Positions 7,591 through 12,916 of a stretch of 17,836 nt of DNA are shown piece after piece. The notes beneath the pieces are model-generated. The model was not told where the DNA came from. It ran no database searches and worked only from the letters and a program-made list of their open reading frames with translations. The translations under genes and the position numbers were made by a program. The number at the start of each line of letters is the position of its first letter. Within the stretch, counting starts at the first letter, position 1. Origin of the DNA: Patescibacteria group bacterium (lineage in GTDB: Bacteria; Patescibacteriota; Gracilibacteria; UBA1369; LOWO2-01-FULL-3); NCBI GenBank assembly GCA_018818755.1, contig JAHIRL010000121.1:1-17836 (forward strand). The letters are read 5' to 3'.

Positions 7591-9786
7591 ATGGAAGTAA
7601 AAGAACTTTCAATGGACCTCGGTGGACGCAAGTTCACTATTAAAAATGGTCCAATTCAAACTTATGCAAGTGGCTACGCAGTAGTGTCTTTAGGAGATAC
7701 TGTGGTTATGGCCAATGCAACTGTCTCAAGCAGTGCCAGAGATGGGGATTTTTTCCCACTCGTAGTGGATTACGAAGAAAACATGTACGCTGCCGGAAAA
7801 ATTAAAGGTAGTAGATTTGTTAAACGCGAAGGTCGTCCAAGCGAGAACGCAACTTTGATTTCTCGACTAATCGACCGCCCAATTCGTCCCTTGTTCCCAA
7901 AGAAAACTCGGAACGAAGTACAAGTAATTTGTACAGCCCTTTCTGCCGACCTGGAAGTAGATCCGGCAACAACAGCCCTGAACGGAGCATCTATCGCTTT
8001 GATGGTTTCCGGGGCGCCTTTTGAAGGTCCGGTTGGAGCTGTAAGAATGGGATATTTGAATGACGAACTAATCGTAAACCCAACTTACAAACAGTGTGAA
8101 GAAGGAAAACTAAACCTTGTCGTAGCCGGAACAATGGATGCGATAACTATGGTAGAAGCTTCAGCCAAGGAAGTATCTGAGGAGGTTATCCTTAAGGCTT
8201 TTGAAATGGCTCATGCAGAGATTAAAAAAATCTGTCAGCTTCAGTTGGACTACGCCGCTCAGTTTAGTCCAAAGCCAATCGAGCTAATTCTTGCAAATCC
8301 TAACGAGGAAGCCGCAAATGCTGTGGCAGAATTGGTTACAGATGAAATGCTGGATGATATCGTTGGTAAAACAAAGATGGATGTTAAAGAAAAGTTCCAT
8401 CTTATCGAAGATCAACTTTTTGAGAAATACGCCACTCAGCTTGAAGAAGGAGTATTTAGCGAGGGGGATTTAAAAGAAGCTTTAAACACAGCCTTTGAGA
8501 AGAGAATGCGAAAAAACATTCTTGAAAAAGAAGTCCGAATCGATGGTCGTAAGCTTGATGAAGTTCGACCAATCACGGTTTATCCCGATGTTCTCCCAAG
8601 AACTCACGGATCTGTAATCTTCCAAAGAGGAGAGACCATGGCCCTAACTATTACAACTCTTGGAGGTCCTGGAGACGCTCAGATTCTAGACAGTTTGGAC
8701 AAAGACCTCGAGAAAAGATATATGCACCACTACCACTTCCCGCCATTCGCCACCGGAGATGTAAAAATGCTTCGTGGTCCTGGTCGTCGTGAAATTGGTC
8801 ATGGGGATTTGGCGGAAAGAGCCCTTTTGCCGGTTCTTCCAAAGAAAGAAGATTTCTCATACACAATGTGGTTGGTATCTGAGATTATTAGATGTAACGG
8901 TTCCAGTTCAATGGCTTCCGTTTGCGGATCCACACTTTCACTTATGGCCGCAGGTGTGCCAATCATCAGGCCGGTTTCCGGTATTGCCATGGGACTTGTA
9001 TCCAATGCCGAAACAGGAGATTACAAAATTCTCACAGACATTCAGGGAATGGAAGATTTCGCCGGAGACATGGACTTCAAAGCCACCGGTACAAGCGAAG
9101 GAATCACAGCCCTACAAATGGATATTAAGATTAAAGGACTTTCCACCGAGCTCCTTAGAAACGCTTTGCAACGCGCCAAGGAAGGTCGGGACTTTATTAT
9201 GGCCGAGATGCTTAAGGTTATCCCTGAGCCAAGAAAAGAGATGAGCTCATACGCTCCATTGATCATGAACATCCAGATCCCCGAGGAAATGATCCGTTTG
9301 GTAATTGGTAAAGGAGGCGAGACAATCCAAAAAATTACTGCAGAGTGCGATGTTGAGATCGACATTGAAGATAGCGGAATTGTTACAATCACTGCACCAG
9401 ATCAAGAGAAGGGTGAAAAAGCCCTAAAATGGGTACGAGATATTACTCGTGAGCCAAAAGTTGGAGAGATCTTTGATGGAAAAGTAGTGAAGATTATGGA
9501 ATTCGGAGCTTTTGTAGAATTTTTGCCAAGCAAAGATGGGCTAGTCCACATTTCCGAACTGGCCGACCACCGTGTCGCTAAAGTTGAAGATGTAGTGAAA
9601 GAAGGGGACATGGTTAAGGTGAAACTATTGAAGAAGGACGACCAGGGCCGCTACAGCCTTTCAATGAAAGCAGTGAAAGGCAACGAACCTGCCGAAGCCG
9701 ACAAGACCGAGCAATCAACAAAAGGCGAAGACCCTGACAAAGGAGAAATTTTAGATGGAACAAACGCCGTGCGGGAAATCAAGTAG
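7591..9786 (+). CDS. pnp: Polyribonucleotide nucleotidyltransferase (PNPase)
   Basis: 3'-to-5' phosphorolytic exoribonuclease that degrades RNA to nucleoside diphosphates as a trimer; central to mRNA decay. The 731 residues cover the whole family architecture. First comes an RNase PH-like domain (GDTVVMANATVS..., RLIDRPIRPLFPK), then an all-helical linker (about 235-305). The second, catalytic RNase PH domain (about 310-550) has DGRKLDEVRPI, FQRGET and TDIQGMEDFAGDMDFK with the conserved catalytic aspartates. A KH domain starts at about 563 with IGKGGE at 572-577. An S1 domain spans about 625-696 (GKVVKIMEFGAFVEFL...GLVHISEL). An acidic tail of about 35 residues ends the protein. A clear terminator follows. 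Identification is secure. Confidence 0.99.
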   Translation: MEVKELSMDLGGRKFTIKNGPIQTYASGYAVVSLGDTVVMANATVSSSARDGDFFPLVVDYEENMYAAGKIKGSRFVKREGRPSENATLISRLIDRPIRPLFPKKTRNEVQVICTALSADLEVDPATTALNGASIALMVSGAPFEGPVGAVRMGYLNDELIVNPTYKQCEEGKLNLVVAGTMDAITMVEASAKEVSEEVILKAFEMAHAEIKKICQLQLDYAAQFSPKPIELILANPNEEAANAVAELVTDEMLDDIVGKTKMDVKEKFHLIEDQLFEKYATQLEEGVFSEGDLKEALNTAFEKRMRKNILEKEVRIDGRKLDEVRPITVYPDVLPRTHGSVIFQRGETMALTITTLGGPGDAQILDSLDKDLEKRYMHHYHFPPFATGDVKMLRGPGRREIGHGDLAERALLPVLPKKEDFSYTMWLVSEIIRCNGSSSMASVCGSTLSLMAAGVPIIRPVSGIAMGLVSNAETGDYKILTDIQGMEDFAGDMDFKATGTSEGITALQMDIKIKGLSTELLRNALQRAKEGRDFIMAEMLKVIPEPRKEMSSYAPLIMNIQIPEEMIRLVIGKGGETIQKITAECDVEIDIEDSGIVTITAPDQEKGEKALKWVRDITREPKVGEIFDGKVVKIMEFGAFVEFLPSKDGLVHISELADHRVAKVEDVVKEGDMVKVKLLKKDDQGRYSLSMKAVKGNEPAEADKTEQSTKGEDPDKGEILDGTNAVREIK

Positions 9787-9795
9787 AGAAAAAAT

Positions 9796-9825
9796 TTGAC
9801 TCACAAGGGCGGGCACTATTACAAT
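9796..9825 (+). promoter_or_regulatory. Promoter candidate for tRNA-Gly, inside the pnp terminator
   Basis: TTGACT (9796-9801), 18 bases, TACAAT (9820-9825). Transcription would start near 9832, about 47 bases before the tRNA. The -10 box falls in the apex of the terminator hairpin behind pnp. No other promoter-like pair is visible between the terminator and the tRNA. Confidence 0.5.
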
Positions 9826-9840
9826 AGGTCCGCCTTTTAA
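9805..9840 (+). terminator. Rho-independent terminator of pnp
   Basis: Stem GGCGG (9808-9812) with CCGCC (9830-9834), continued by GC/GT and CTAT/ATAG pairs with one bulged A and a four-base apical loop, then TTTTAAATT. It ends pnp transcription 20-50 bases past the stop codon. Confidence 0.75.
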
Positions 9841-9878
9841 ATTCCCTAGGGGTTTTGGGGCCGCTCCATCTTCAATCA

Positions 9879-9953
9879 GCGGGTATCGTATAATGGCTAT
9901 TACGACTGGTTGCCAATCAGTAAACACGAGTTCAATTCTCGTTACCCGCTCCA
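9879..9953 (+). tRNA. trnG: tRNA-Gly (anticodon GCC), CCA encoded
   Basis: Folds as a full cloverleaf. The acceptor stem is GCGGGTA with TACCCGC (seven pairs). The D arm GTA/TAC has an AATGG loop. The anticodon stem ACTGG/TCAGT (last pair G-U) encloses TTGCCAA, giving anticodon GCC for glycine. A four-base variable loop precedes the T arm, ACGAG/CTCGT around TTCAATT. Discriminator T, then an encoded CCA at 9951-9953. It reads GGC/GGU codons. A terminator follows within ten bases. Its last 19 bases recur at 10099-10117, the usual mark of an integration site in a tRNA 3' end. Confidence 0.95.
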
Positions 9954-10031
9954 ACAAAATATGACGAGCATCCGCTCGGCATTTTTTGTTCGTAGTGGGG
10001 ACGACTGCATCGACTCGTAGAGTTGCCTTAA
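9948..10031 (+). repeat. 84-bp direct repeat, copy 1 (behind tRNA-Gly)
   Basis: Identical base for base to 11849-11932. It begins within the tRNA end (GCTCCA), contains a terminator hairpin and then a conserved stretch ending GCCTTAA. After the repeat the two loci diverge in a variable core (10032-10062 here, about 100 bases in copy 2). They meet again in a shared tail: TAAGGACAGCGAAGCG at 10063-10078 and GCGTAGATC at 10089-10097. So the full unit is head, variable core, tail, at about 9948-10098. Confidence 0.9.
9962..9987 (+). terminator. Terminator of tRNA-Gly
   Basis: CGAGC (9965-9969) pairs with GCTCG (9974-9978) around ATCC, extended by two outer pairs past a mismatch, then six Ts. It lies inside the 84-bp repeat. 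Confidence 0.8.
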
Positions 10032-10098
10032 TCATGCGCACGAGTGAAACGAGTCGGATGAGTAAGGACAGCGAAGCGAACGAAGTGAGCGTAGATCG

Positions 10099-10117
10099 AT
10101 TCTCGTTACCCGCTCCA
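10099..10117 (+). repeat. Second copy of the tRNA-Gly 3' end (att-like)
   Basis: ATTCTCGTTACCCGCTCCA here is identical to 9935-9953, the 3' half of the T arm, the acceptor strand and CCA. The rest of the tRNA is absent, so it is not a gene. A duplicated tRNA 3' end is what a tyrosine-recombinase integration event leaves behind. The two copies bracket the repeat unit at 9954-10098. No integrase is visible in the window. Confidence 0.7.
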
Positions 10118-10190
10118 GCAATTCGGCTTTTTTAAGGCGTTTTGGGGGGATGCACTCTTCGCGTAAAGACCAAGTGATAAAATTCACGAC

Positions 10191-10222
10191 GCTAAAGGAT
10201 ACATAAGCGTATCTTGTTTAGC
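10191..10222 (-). terminator. Hairpin behind the cysteine-rich gene pair
   Basis: GCTAAAGGATAC (10191-10202) pairs with GTATC...TTTAGC (10209-10222) with two extra bases in the right arm. It starts two bases past the stop at 10225, so it probably ends the minus-strand operon, although no U-tract follows directly on that strand. Confidence 0.4.
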
Positions 10223-10224
10223 CT

Positions 10225-10461
10225 TTATTTTAGGAGCCTCCTAAGTCTTAATAAAACTTCCGCTTCTATTTTCTTTAAAGCACAGTCTCGGTTTTCTTGA
10301 AGGTTTTTTATAAGGCAATTAGAAGAAGCATGAGCATTATTTAGACCATACTTGGTAGCCTCAAGGCATCGTTCCGGCCCACTCTTGCCATCGATTACTG
10401 ATTCGTCACACCCTTCACATATAGGGCACATCATTAACGCAGTTAATGCACGATTTTCCAT
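10225..10461 (-). CDS. Cysteine-rich repeat protein, one unit, 78 aa
   Basis: Small protein I do not recognise. It is built of a single copy of the cysteine unit found twice in the gene just upstream. Aligned cysteines are C15, C18, C32 and C60, in the contexts ICEGC, GPERCL and NRDCA; C12 and C49 are additional. The part after C32 looks helical, and the tail is basic and Leu/Arg-rich (LLRLRRLLK). There is no signal peptide or membrane segment, so it should be cytoplasmic. Four conserved cysteines in CxxC...C...C order suggest a bound metal (zinc or an Fe-S cluster), which is inference. It starts two bases after the stop of its neighbour, so the two are cotranscribed and probably translationally coupled. 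Low-GC codon use resembles the regulator next door rather than leuS or pnp. Confidence 0.75.
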   Translation of the reverse strand: MENRALTALMMCPICEGCDESVIDGKSGPERCLEATKYGLNNAHASSNCLIKNLQENRDCALKKIEAEVLLRLRRLLK

Positions 10462-10463
10462 AA

Positions 10464-10901
10464 TTATTTGGTTATCAGGTTTATAATTCTTCTAAATAAG
10501 CCTTCTTGTTCCTGACGAAGTTTTGATAGAGCACAGTCCCTGTTTATGTTGATTAAACTGATTGCTATTTCGGCATTTAGAGAATCAGGCTTACCTATTT
10601 TTGATGCAAATTTAAGGCCAGCATTAGCAACTTGTAAACATTTTTTTGGACCACAGTCCCCACATGAAGGACCTTGTAAGGCCATAAATGTTATTTTTGC
10701 TGCAATCATTGTCCTTGCACAATCTATGTCTTTAGAAATATGTTTACGGTAGAAAAGAGCATTATTAGAAAAAGGCCCTGGAACTAGCGACGCTTCACGC
10801 AATTCTGCTGTAGCCCTCTCAAGGCATTCTTTTGGATTACAGGTCCTACAGCTAGGATGATTCAAAGTATAGTTCAACATGTCAGCTTCACTTCGTGGCA
10901 T
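10464..10901 (-). CDS. Cysteine-rich repeat protein, two units, 145 aa
   Basis: Unrecognised protein made of two tandem copies of one domain. Unit 1: C18, C21, C26, C61. Unit 2: C80, C83, C88, C123. Both have exactly the spacing C-x2-C-x4-C-x34-C, with PSCxxC at the start, PKxCL at the third Cys, and a DCA motif at the fourth, followed by a helix. Between the third and fourth cysteines both have an Ala-rich helix (A.A.L..AS). The single-unit protein downstream keeps the same four cysteines with different spacing. There is no signal peptide or membrane segment. The pair is divergent from a TrmB-like regulator, a typical regulator-target arrangement. It could be a metal-binding or redox protein or a structural repeat; the sequence cannot decide. 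Confidence 0.75.
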   Translation of the reverse strand: MPRSEADMLNYTLNHPSCRTCNPKECLERATAELREASLVPGPFSNNALFYRKHISKDIDCARTMIAAKITFMALQGPSCGDCGPKKCLQVANAGLKFASKIGKPDSLNAEIAISLININRDCALSKLRQEQEGLFRRIINLITK

Positions 10902-10959
10902 AATTATTGAGTCAAAAAATATATAAATTTGTCATGAACAGATGACAGCATAGTTAGTA

Positions 10960-10986
10960 TTGACGGAATTATCAATATGTTATAGG
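10960..10986 (+). promoter_or_regulatory. Promoter candidate of the TrmB-like gene
   Basis: TTGACG (10960-10965), only 15 bases, then TATAGG (10981-10986) preceded by TGT, an extended -10. The 117-bp divergent gap (10902-11018) must also hold the promoter of the cysteine-rich operon; an AT-rich TATATATT stretch near 10920-10928 on that strand is the best guess. Confidence 0.35.
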
Positions 10987-11018
10987 CTAAAACTGTTATC
11001 AACTAATGACGACAATTT

Positions 11019-11789
11019 ATGGATATTGAAAAAGTTAAAAAAGTATTAGAAGGAATAGGGCTTGATGAGGAGGAAGCATTGATATATTTAGCATCACTTG
11101 AATTAGGCCCGCAACCAGCAAGTATTATTGCTAGGAAAGCAGGGCTTAAAAGGGGGCAAACATATAATAAATTGGCTCTTTTAATCAAAAGGGGAATTAT
11201 TCAGGAATATACGGAAAAGAAAATACGGATGTTTTCTTGCTTGCCTCCCGAGAACCTAATATCAATTCTTGAACATAATCAGCAACAAATTGAAAATCAA
11301 AAGAAAAAACTCACAGAAATAGTGCCACTATTGATGAAAATGCAAACCCCATTGGTTAACCAGCCAAAAATCAAATATTTTCAGGGCATAGAAGGTATAA
11401 AAGAAATATATGAAGATACTATAAGGGAGCAACAACCAATATATGCATTTGGGGACTTTGATTATATTTTTAAGGACGAAGAATTAAATGATTGGATTTG
11501 GAATAATTATGCAAAAACTCGTAGTGAAAAAGGAGTGAATTATCTAGGAATAATAAATAAGTCCAAATTGTCTGATAAGGCACATAAAGCGAGGGATATT
11601 CATAAAAGAAAAATGAAGATGCTTGAAAATATAGATTTGCCAGTTGAAATAAATATTTATGGAGACAAAGTATCAATTACTTCCGCATACTATGATATAG
11701 CAGGATTGATAATTGAAGATGGTCATATTGCAGACACATTCAGGAACTTACATAAAGCAATGTGGGAGTTATTACCTAATTACAAATGA
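11019..11789 (+). CDS. TrmB-family transcriptional regulator
   Basis: Predicted DNA-binding regulator, 256 residues. The N-terminus (about 5-75) is a winged helix-turn-helix of the TrmB type: LGLDEEEALIYLASLELG-like start, then ASIIARKAGLKRGQTYNKLALLIKRGIIQ. A coiled-coil helix follows (about 85-108, NQQQIENQKKKLTEI). The C-terminal effector domain opens with KIKYFQGIEGIKEIYEDTI, the pattern seen in TrmB-like proteins of Patescibacteria and Archaea, where it resembles a phospholipase D-like fold that senses a small ligand. The ligand cannot be told here. It faces the cysteine-rich operon across 117 bp and most likely regulates it and itself. Codons are AT-rich (ATA, AAT, AGG), unlike leuS and pnp, which fits transfer. 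A repeat-borne terminator follows. Confidence 0.85.
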   Translation: MDIEKVKKVLEGIGLDEEEALIYLASLELGPQPASIIARKAGLKRGQTYNKLALLIKRGIIQEYTEKKIRMFSCLPPENLISILEHNQQQIENQKKKLTEIVPLLMKMQTPLVNQPKIKYFQGIEGIKEIYEDTIREQQPIYAFGDFDYIFKDEELNDWIWNNYAKTRSEKGVNYLGIINKSKLSDKAHKARDIHKRKMKMLENIDLPVEINIYGDKVSITSAYYDIAGLIIEDGHIADTFRNLHKAMWELLPNYK

Positions 11790-11803
11790 CTTCCATGACA
11801 ACA

Positions 11804-11851
11804 AGCCCCAAAATCCCTCCAAAAAGTTCTAACGTCTGTGATTATGGGGCT
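11804..11851. repeat. Hairpin repeat, copy 1 (behind the TrmB-like gene)
   Basis: AGCCCCA (11804-11810) and TGGGGCT (11845-11851) pair perfectly; after one A-A mismatch, AATC (11812-11815) pairs with GATT (11840-11843). The loop holds CCAAAAAGTT. A second copy lies at 12672-12723. Between the copies the bases differ almost only by transitions, and one stem pair changes on both sides (T-A to C-G). Its right end is fused to the 84-bp repeat at 11849. Confidence 0.7.
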
Positions 11852-12059
11852 CCAACAAAATATGACGAGCATCCGCTCGGCATTTTTTGTTCGTAGTGGG
11901 GACGACTGCATCGACTCGTAGAGTTGCCTTAAGAATGCGATGATGCCGATCTAAGCTAGCTGTGAAGAAGGAGCGTAGCGACTGATTGAACAGGTAGACA
12001 TGGTACGCAGAGCGCGATAGCGAATCGGATTATTAAGGACAGCGAAGCGTGCGTAGATC
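11849..12059 (+). repeat. 84-bp direct repeat copy 2, with variable core and tail
   Basis: 11849-11932 is identical to 9948-10031. A core of about 100 bases follows (11933-12033), rich in GCGTAGCGA/GCGATAGCGA-like words and different from copy 1. The shared tail TAAGGACAGCGAAGCG lies at 12034-12049 and GCGTAGATC at 12051-12059. The core contains AAGCTAGCTGTGAA, which reappears in altered form (AAGCTAGTTGCGAA) behind the third family member at 12725. I see no coding potential. Confidence 0.9.
11863..11888 (+). terminator. Terminator behind the TrmB-like gene
   Basis: The same hairpin as at 9962-9987 (CGAGC, ATCC, GCTCG, then six Ts), carried by copy 2 of the 84-bp repeat. It is well placed to end transcription of the regulator gene, whose stop is at 11789. 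Confidence 0.75.
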
Positions 12060-12070
12060 AATTTCCCACA

Positions 12071-12098
12071 TTGACTTTTATTGGTATCCTCATATACA
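12071..12098 (+). promoter_or_regulatory. Promoter of the DUF134 gene
   Basis: TTGACT (12071-12076), 16 bases, TATACA (12093-12098). The -10 box lies inside the left arm of the inverted repeat at 12091-12134, so a protein bound there would block the promoter. Transcription would start near 12105. Confidence 0.55.
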
Positions 12099-12134
12099 CT
12101 TGTTATGAAACATATTCCATAATAAGTGTATATG
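12091..12134. repeat. 44-bp inverted repeat spanning -10 box and start codon
   Basis: Left arm CATATACACTTGTTATG (12091-12107), ten-base centre, right arm CATAATAAGTGTATATG (12118-12134). The outer 11 bases and the inner five pair perfectly; only one position (G/T) is off. The left arm contains the promoter -10 box, and the right arm ends with the ATG of the DUF134 gene. It may be an operator for a dimeric repressor, probably the gene's own product; part of it could also fold in the mRNA. Confidence 0.8.
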
Positions 12135-12581
12135 CCAAGACCACGGAAATGTAGGAGAATAAGAGGGGACTTCAGCGTCTATTATTACAAACCCAAAGGG
12201 GTAAGACTTTCCGAACTGGAACAAGTTAATTTGGAGTTAGACGAAATTGAAGGAATACGCCTTGTGGATTTGGAGGGGCTACCGATGGAGGAGGCTGCAG
12301 AAAGCATGAAAATATCTAAACCAACACTATGCAGAATGGTAAATTCTGGTCGGAAAAAATTGGCTGATGCCATATGTAGTGGCAAGGCAATATCTATTCA
12401 TAATTATTTAACCAATTCTAATATGCCAAATTTTGATGGGACAGGCCCTGAGGGCAAGGGCGCAAAAACAGGCAGGCAAATGGGAAAATGCGATGGAGCT
12501 AATAACTCCCTCCAAGAACTTAACAGAAAGGTGGGAGGAGCAGGACAAAGAATGAGAAGGGTAGAAAGGGGAAGAAGGTAA
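12132..12581 (+). CDS. DUF134-family DNA-binding protein
   Basis: 149-residue predicted regulator of the DUF134 family. The family start MPRPRKCRRI is followed by YYKPKGVRLSELEQVNLELDEIEGIRLVDLEGL, then a helix-turn-helix of sigma-region-4 type: MEEAAESMKISKPTLCRMVNSGRKKLADAI. The C-terminus from about residue 99 is a separate glycine-rich motif, MPNFDGTGPEGKGAKTGRQMGKC, as found in DUF5320-like proteins and in proteins encoded near NifX/NifB-type iron-sulfur genes; here it is fused behind the HTH. A very basic tail ends the protein (RMRRVERGRR). I start at the ATG in front of PRPRK; a GTG two codons upstream is also in frame. It is monocistronic. Its ATG is part of a large inverted repeat, suggesting autoregulation. 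Confidence 0.88.
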   Translation: MPRPRKCRRIRGDFSVYYYKPKGVRLSELEQVNLELDEIEGIRLVDLEGLPMEEAAESMKISKPTLCRMVNSGRKKLADAICSGKAISIHNYLTNSNMPNFDGTGPEGKGAKTGRQMGKCDGANNSLQELNRKVGGAGQRMRRVERGRR

Positions 12582-12671
12582 AGTAGAAGGATAGTAATGA
12601 AAAATGAAGAGACTGAAATAAATGTAACCTATGAAGGGTTTTCTAGGTACAATTTAATTACTAACAAGCAA

Positions 12672-12723
12672 AAGCCCAAAAAAACCCTTCCAAAAAGTTT
12701 TAACATCCATGGTTATGGAGCTT
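12672..12723. repeat. Hairpin repeat, copy 2 (behind the DUF134 gene)
   Basis: AAGC (12672-12675) with GCTT (12720-12723), CCA with TGG, and AACC (12683-12686) with GGTT (12711-12714), separated by small bulges. The block from 12683 aligns without gaps to 11812 for about 44 bases, with nine differences, all transitions. Compared with copy 1 the left arm carries a short A insertion. Confidence 0.65.
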
Positions 12724-12862
12724 CAAGCTAGTTGCGAAAATTGCGACCCGAGGCGAAAGCAAAGCAGCATCTTTGCTATAGCGAAGGGAAAAAGCGATGG
12801 AAAATTGACCGATAAGGGCGCAAAGTTTTCAAGCTCTTTTAGCATTCCCAAACCACGGCTAA

Positions 12863-12892
12863 TTGACAAGCCAGACAAAAATGTGATAACTA
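12863..12892 (+). promoter_or_regulatory. Promoter of the HAD hydrolase gene
   Basis: A perfect TTGACA (12863-12868), 18 bases, TAACTA (12887-12892) preceded by TGA, an extended -10. Transcription would start near 12899, about 18 bases before the ATG; there is no Shine-Dalgarno. Confidence 0.6.
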
Positions 12893-12916
12893 ATAAGCTC
12901 ACTTAAAGACTAGCAC

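Larger units (their letters stand above)
12582..12916. other. 335-bp intergenic region with repeat remnants
   Basis: It holds the second hairpin repeat (12672-12723), then a GCGA-rich stretch resembling the cores of the 84-bp repeat units (AAGCTAGTTGCGAA at 12725-12738 and GCGAAGG-like words to about 12790). A perfect seven-pair hairpin AGCAAAG/CTTTGCT lies at 12758-12777, and the HAD promoter is at 12863-12892. The terminator head of the 84-bp repeat is missing here. Two short open frames cross the region, but they run through the repeat and look non-coding. Confidence 0.6.

Noticed and set aside
9751..10041. 96-codon open frame on the minus strand across tRNA-Gly and the pnp end
   Set aside because: It is the antisense of a perfect tRNA, its terminator and a repeat. 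Such translations (with VTRIELVFTDWQP-like strings) are a common mis-annotation opposite tRNA genes.
11804..11854. A degenerate tRNA or integron attC site at the hairpin repeat (ends ...TGGGGCTCCA)
   Set aside because: It is about 50 bases long, with no D or anticodon arm, so not a tRNA. The attC core motifs (RYYYAAC and GTTRRRY at the ends) are missing, and no integron integrase is visible.
11786..11896. 36-codon frame starting in an ATGA overlap with the TrmB-like stop
   Set aside because: It runs through the hairpin repeat and the terminator stem and stops just beyond its T-tract; no ribosome site or composition supports translation. The ATGA overlap seems accidental.
9948..12059. CRISPR array or insertion sequence from the direct repeats
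   Set aside because: There are only two copies 1.9 kb apart, no regular spacers, no cas genes, and no transposase or terminal inverted repeats.
12597..12731. 44-codon frame behind the DUF134 gene, partly similar to the 36-codon frame at 11786
   Set aside because: The similarity lies only in the hairpin repeat; differences are transitions without a synonymous bias and keep base pairing, so the shared part is structure rather than protein. The first 25 codons remain unexplained but have no support.
12709..12906. 65-codon plus-strand frame before the HAD gene
   Set aside because: It covers repeat remnants and the HAD promoter, has no ribosome site and no recognisable protein pattern.
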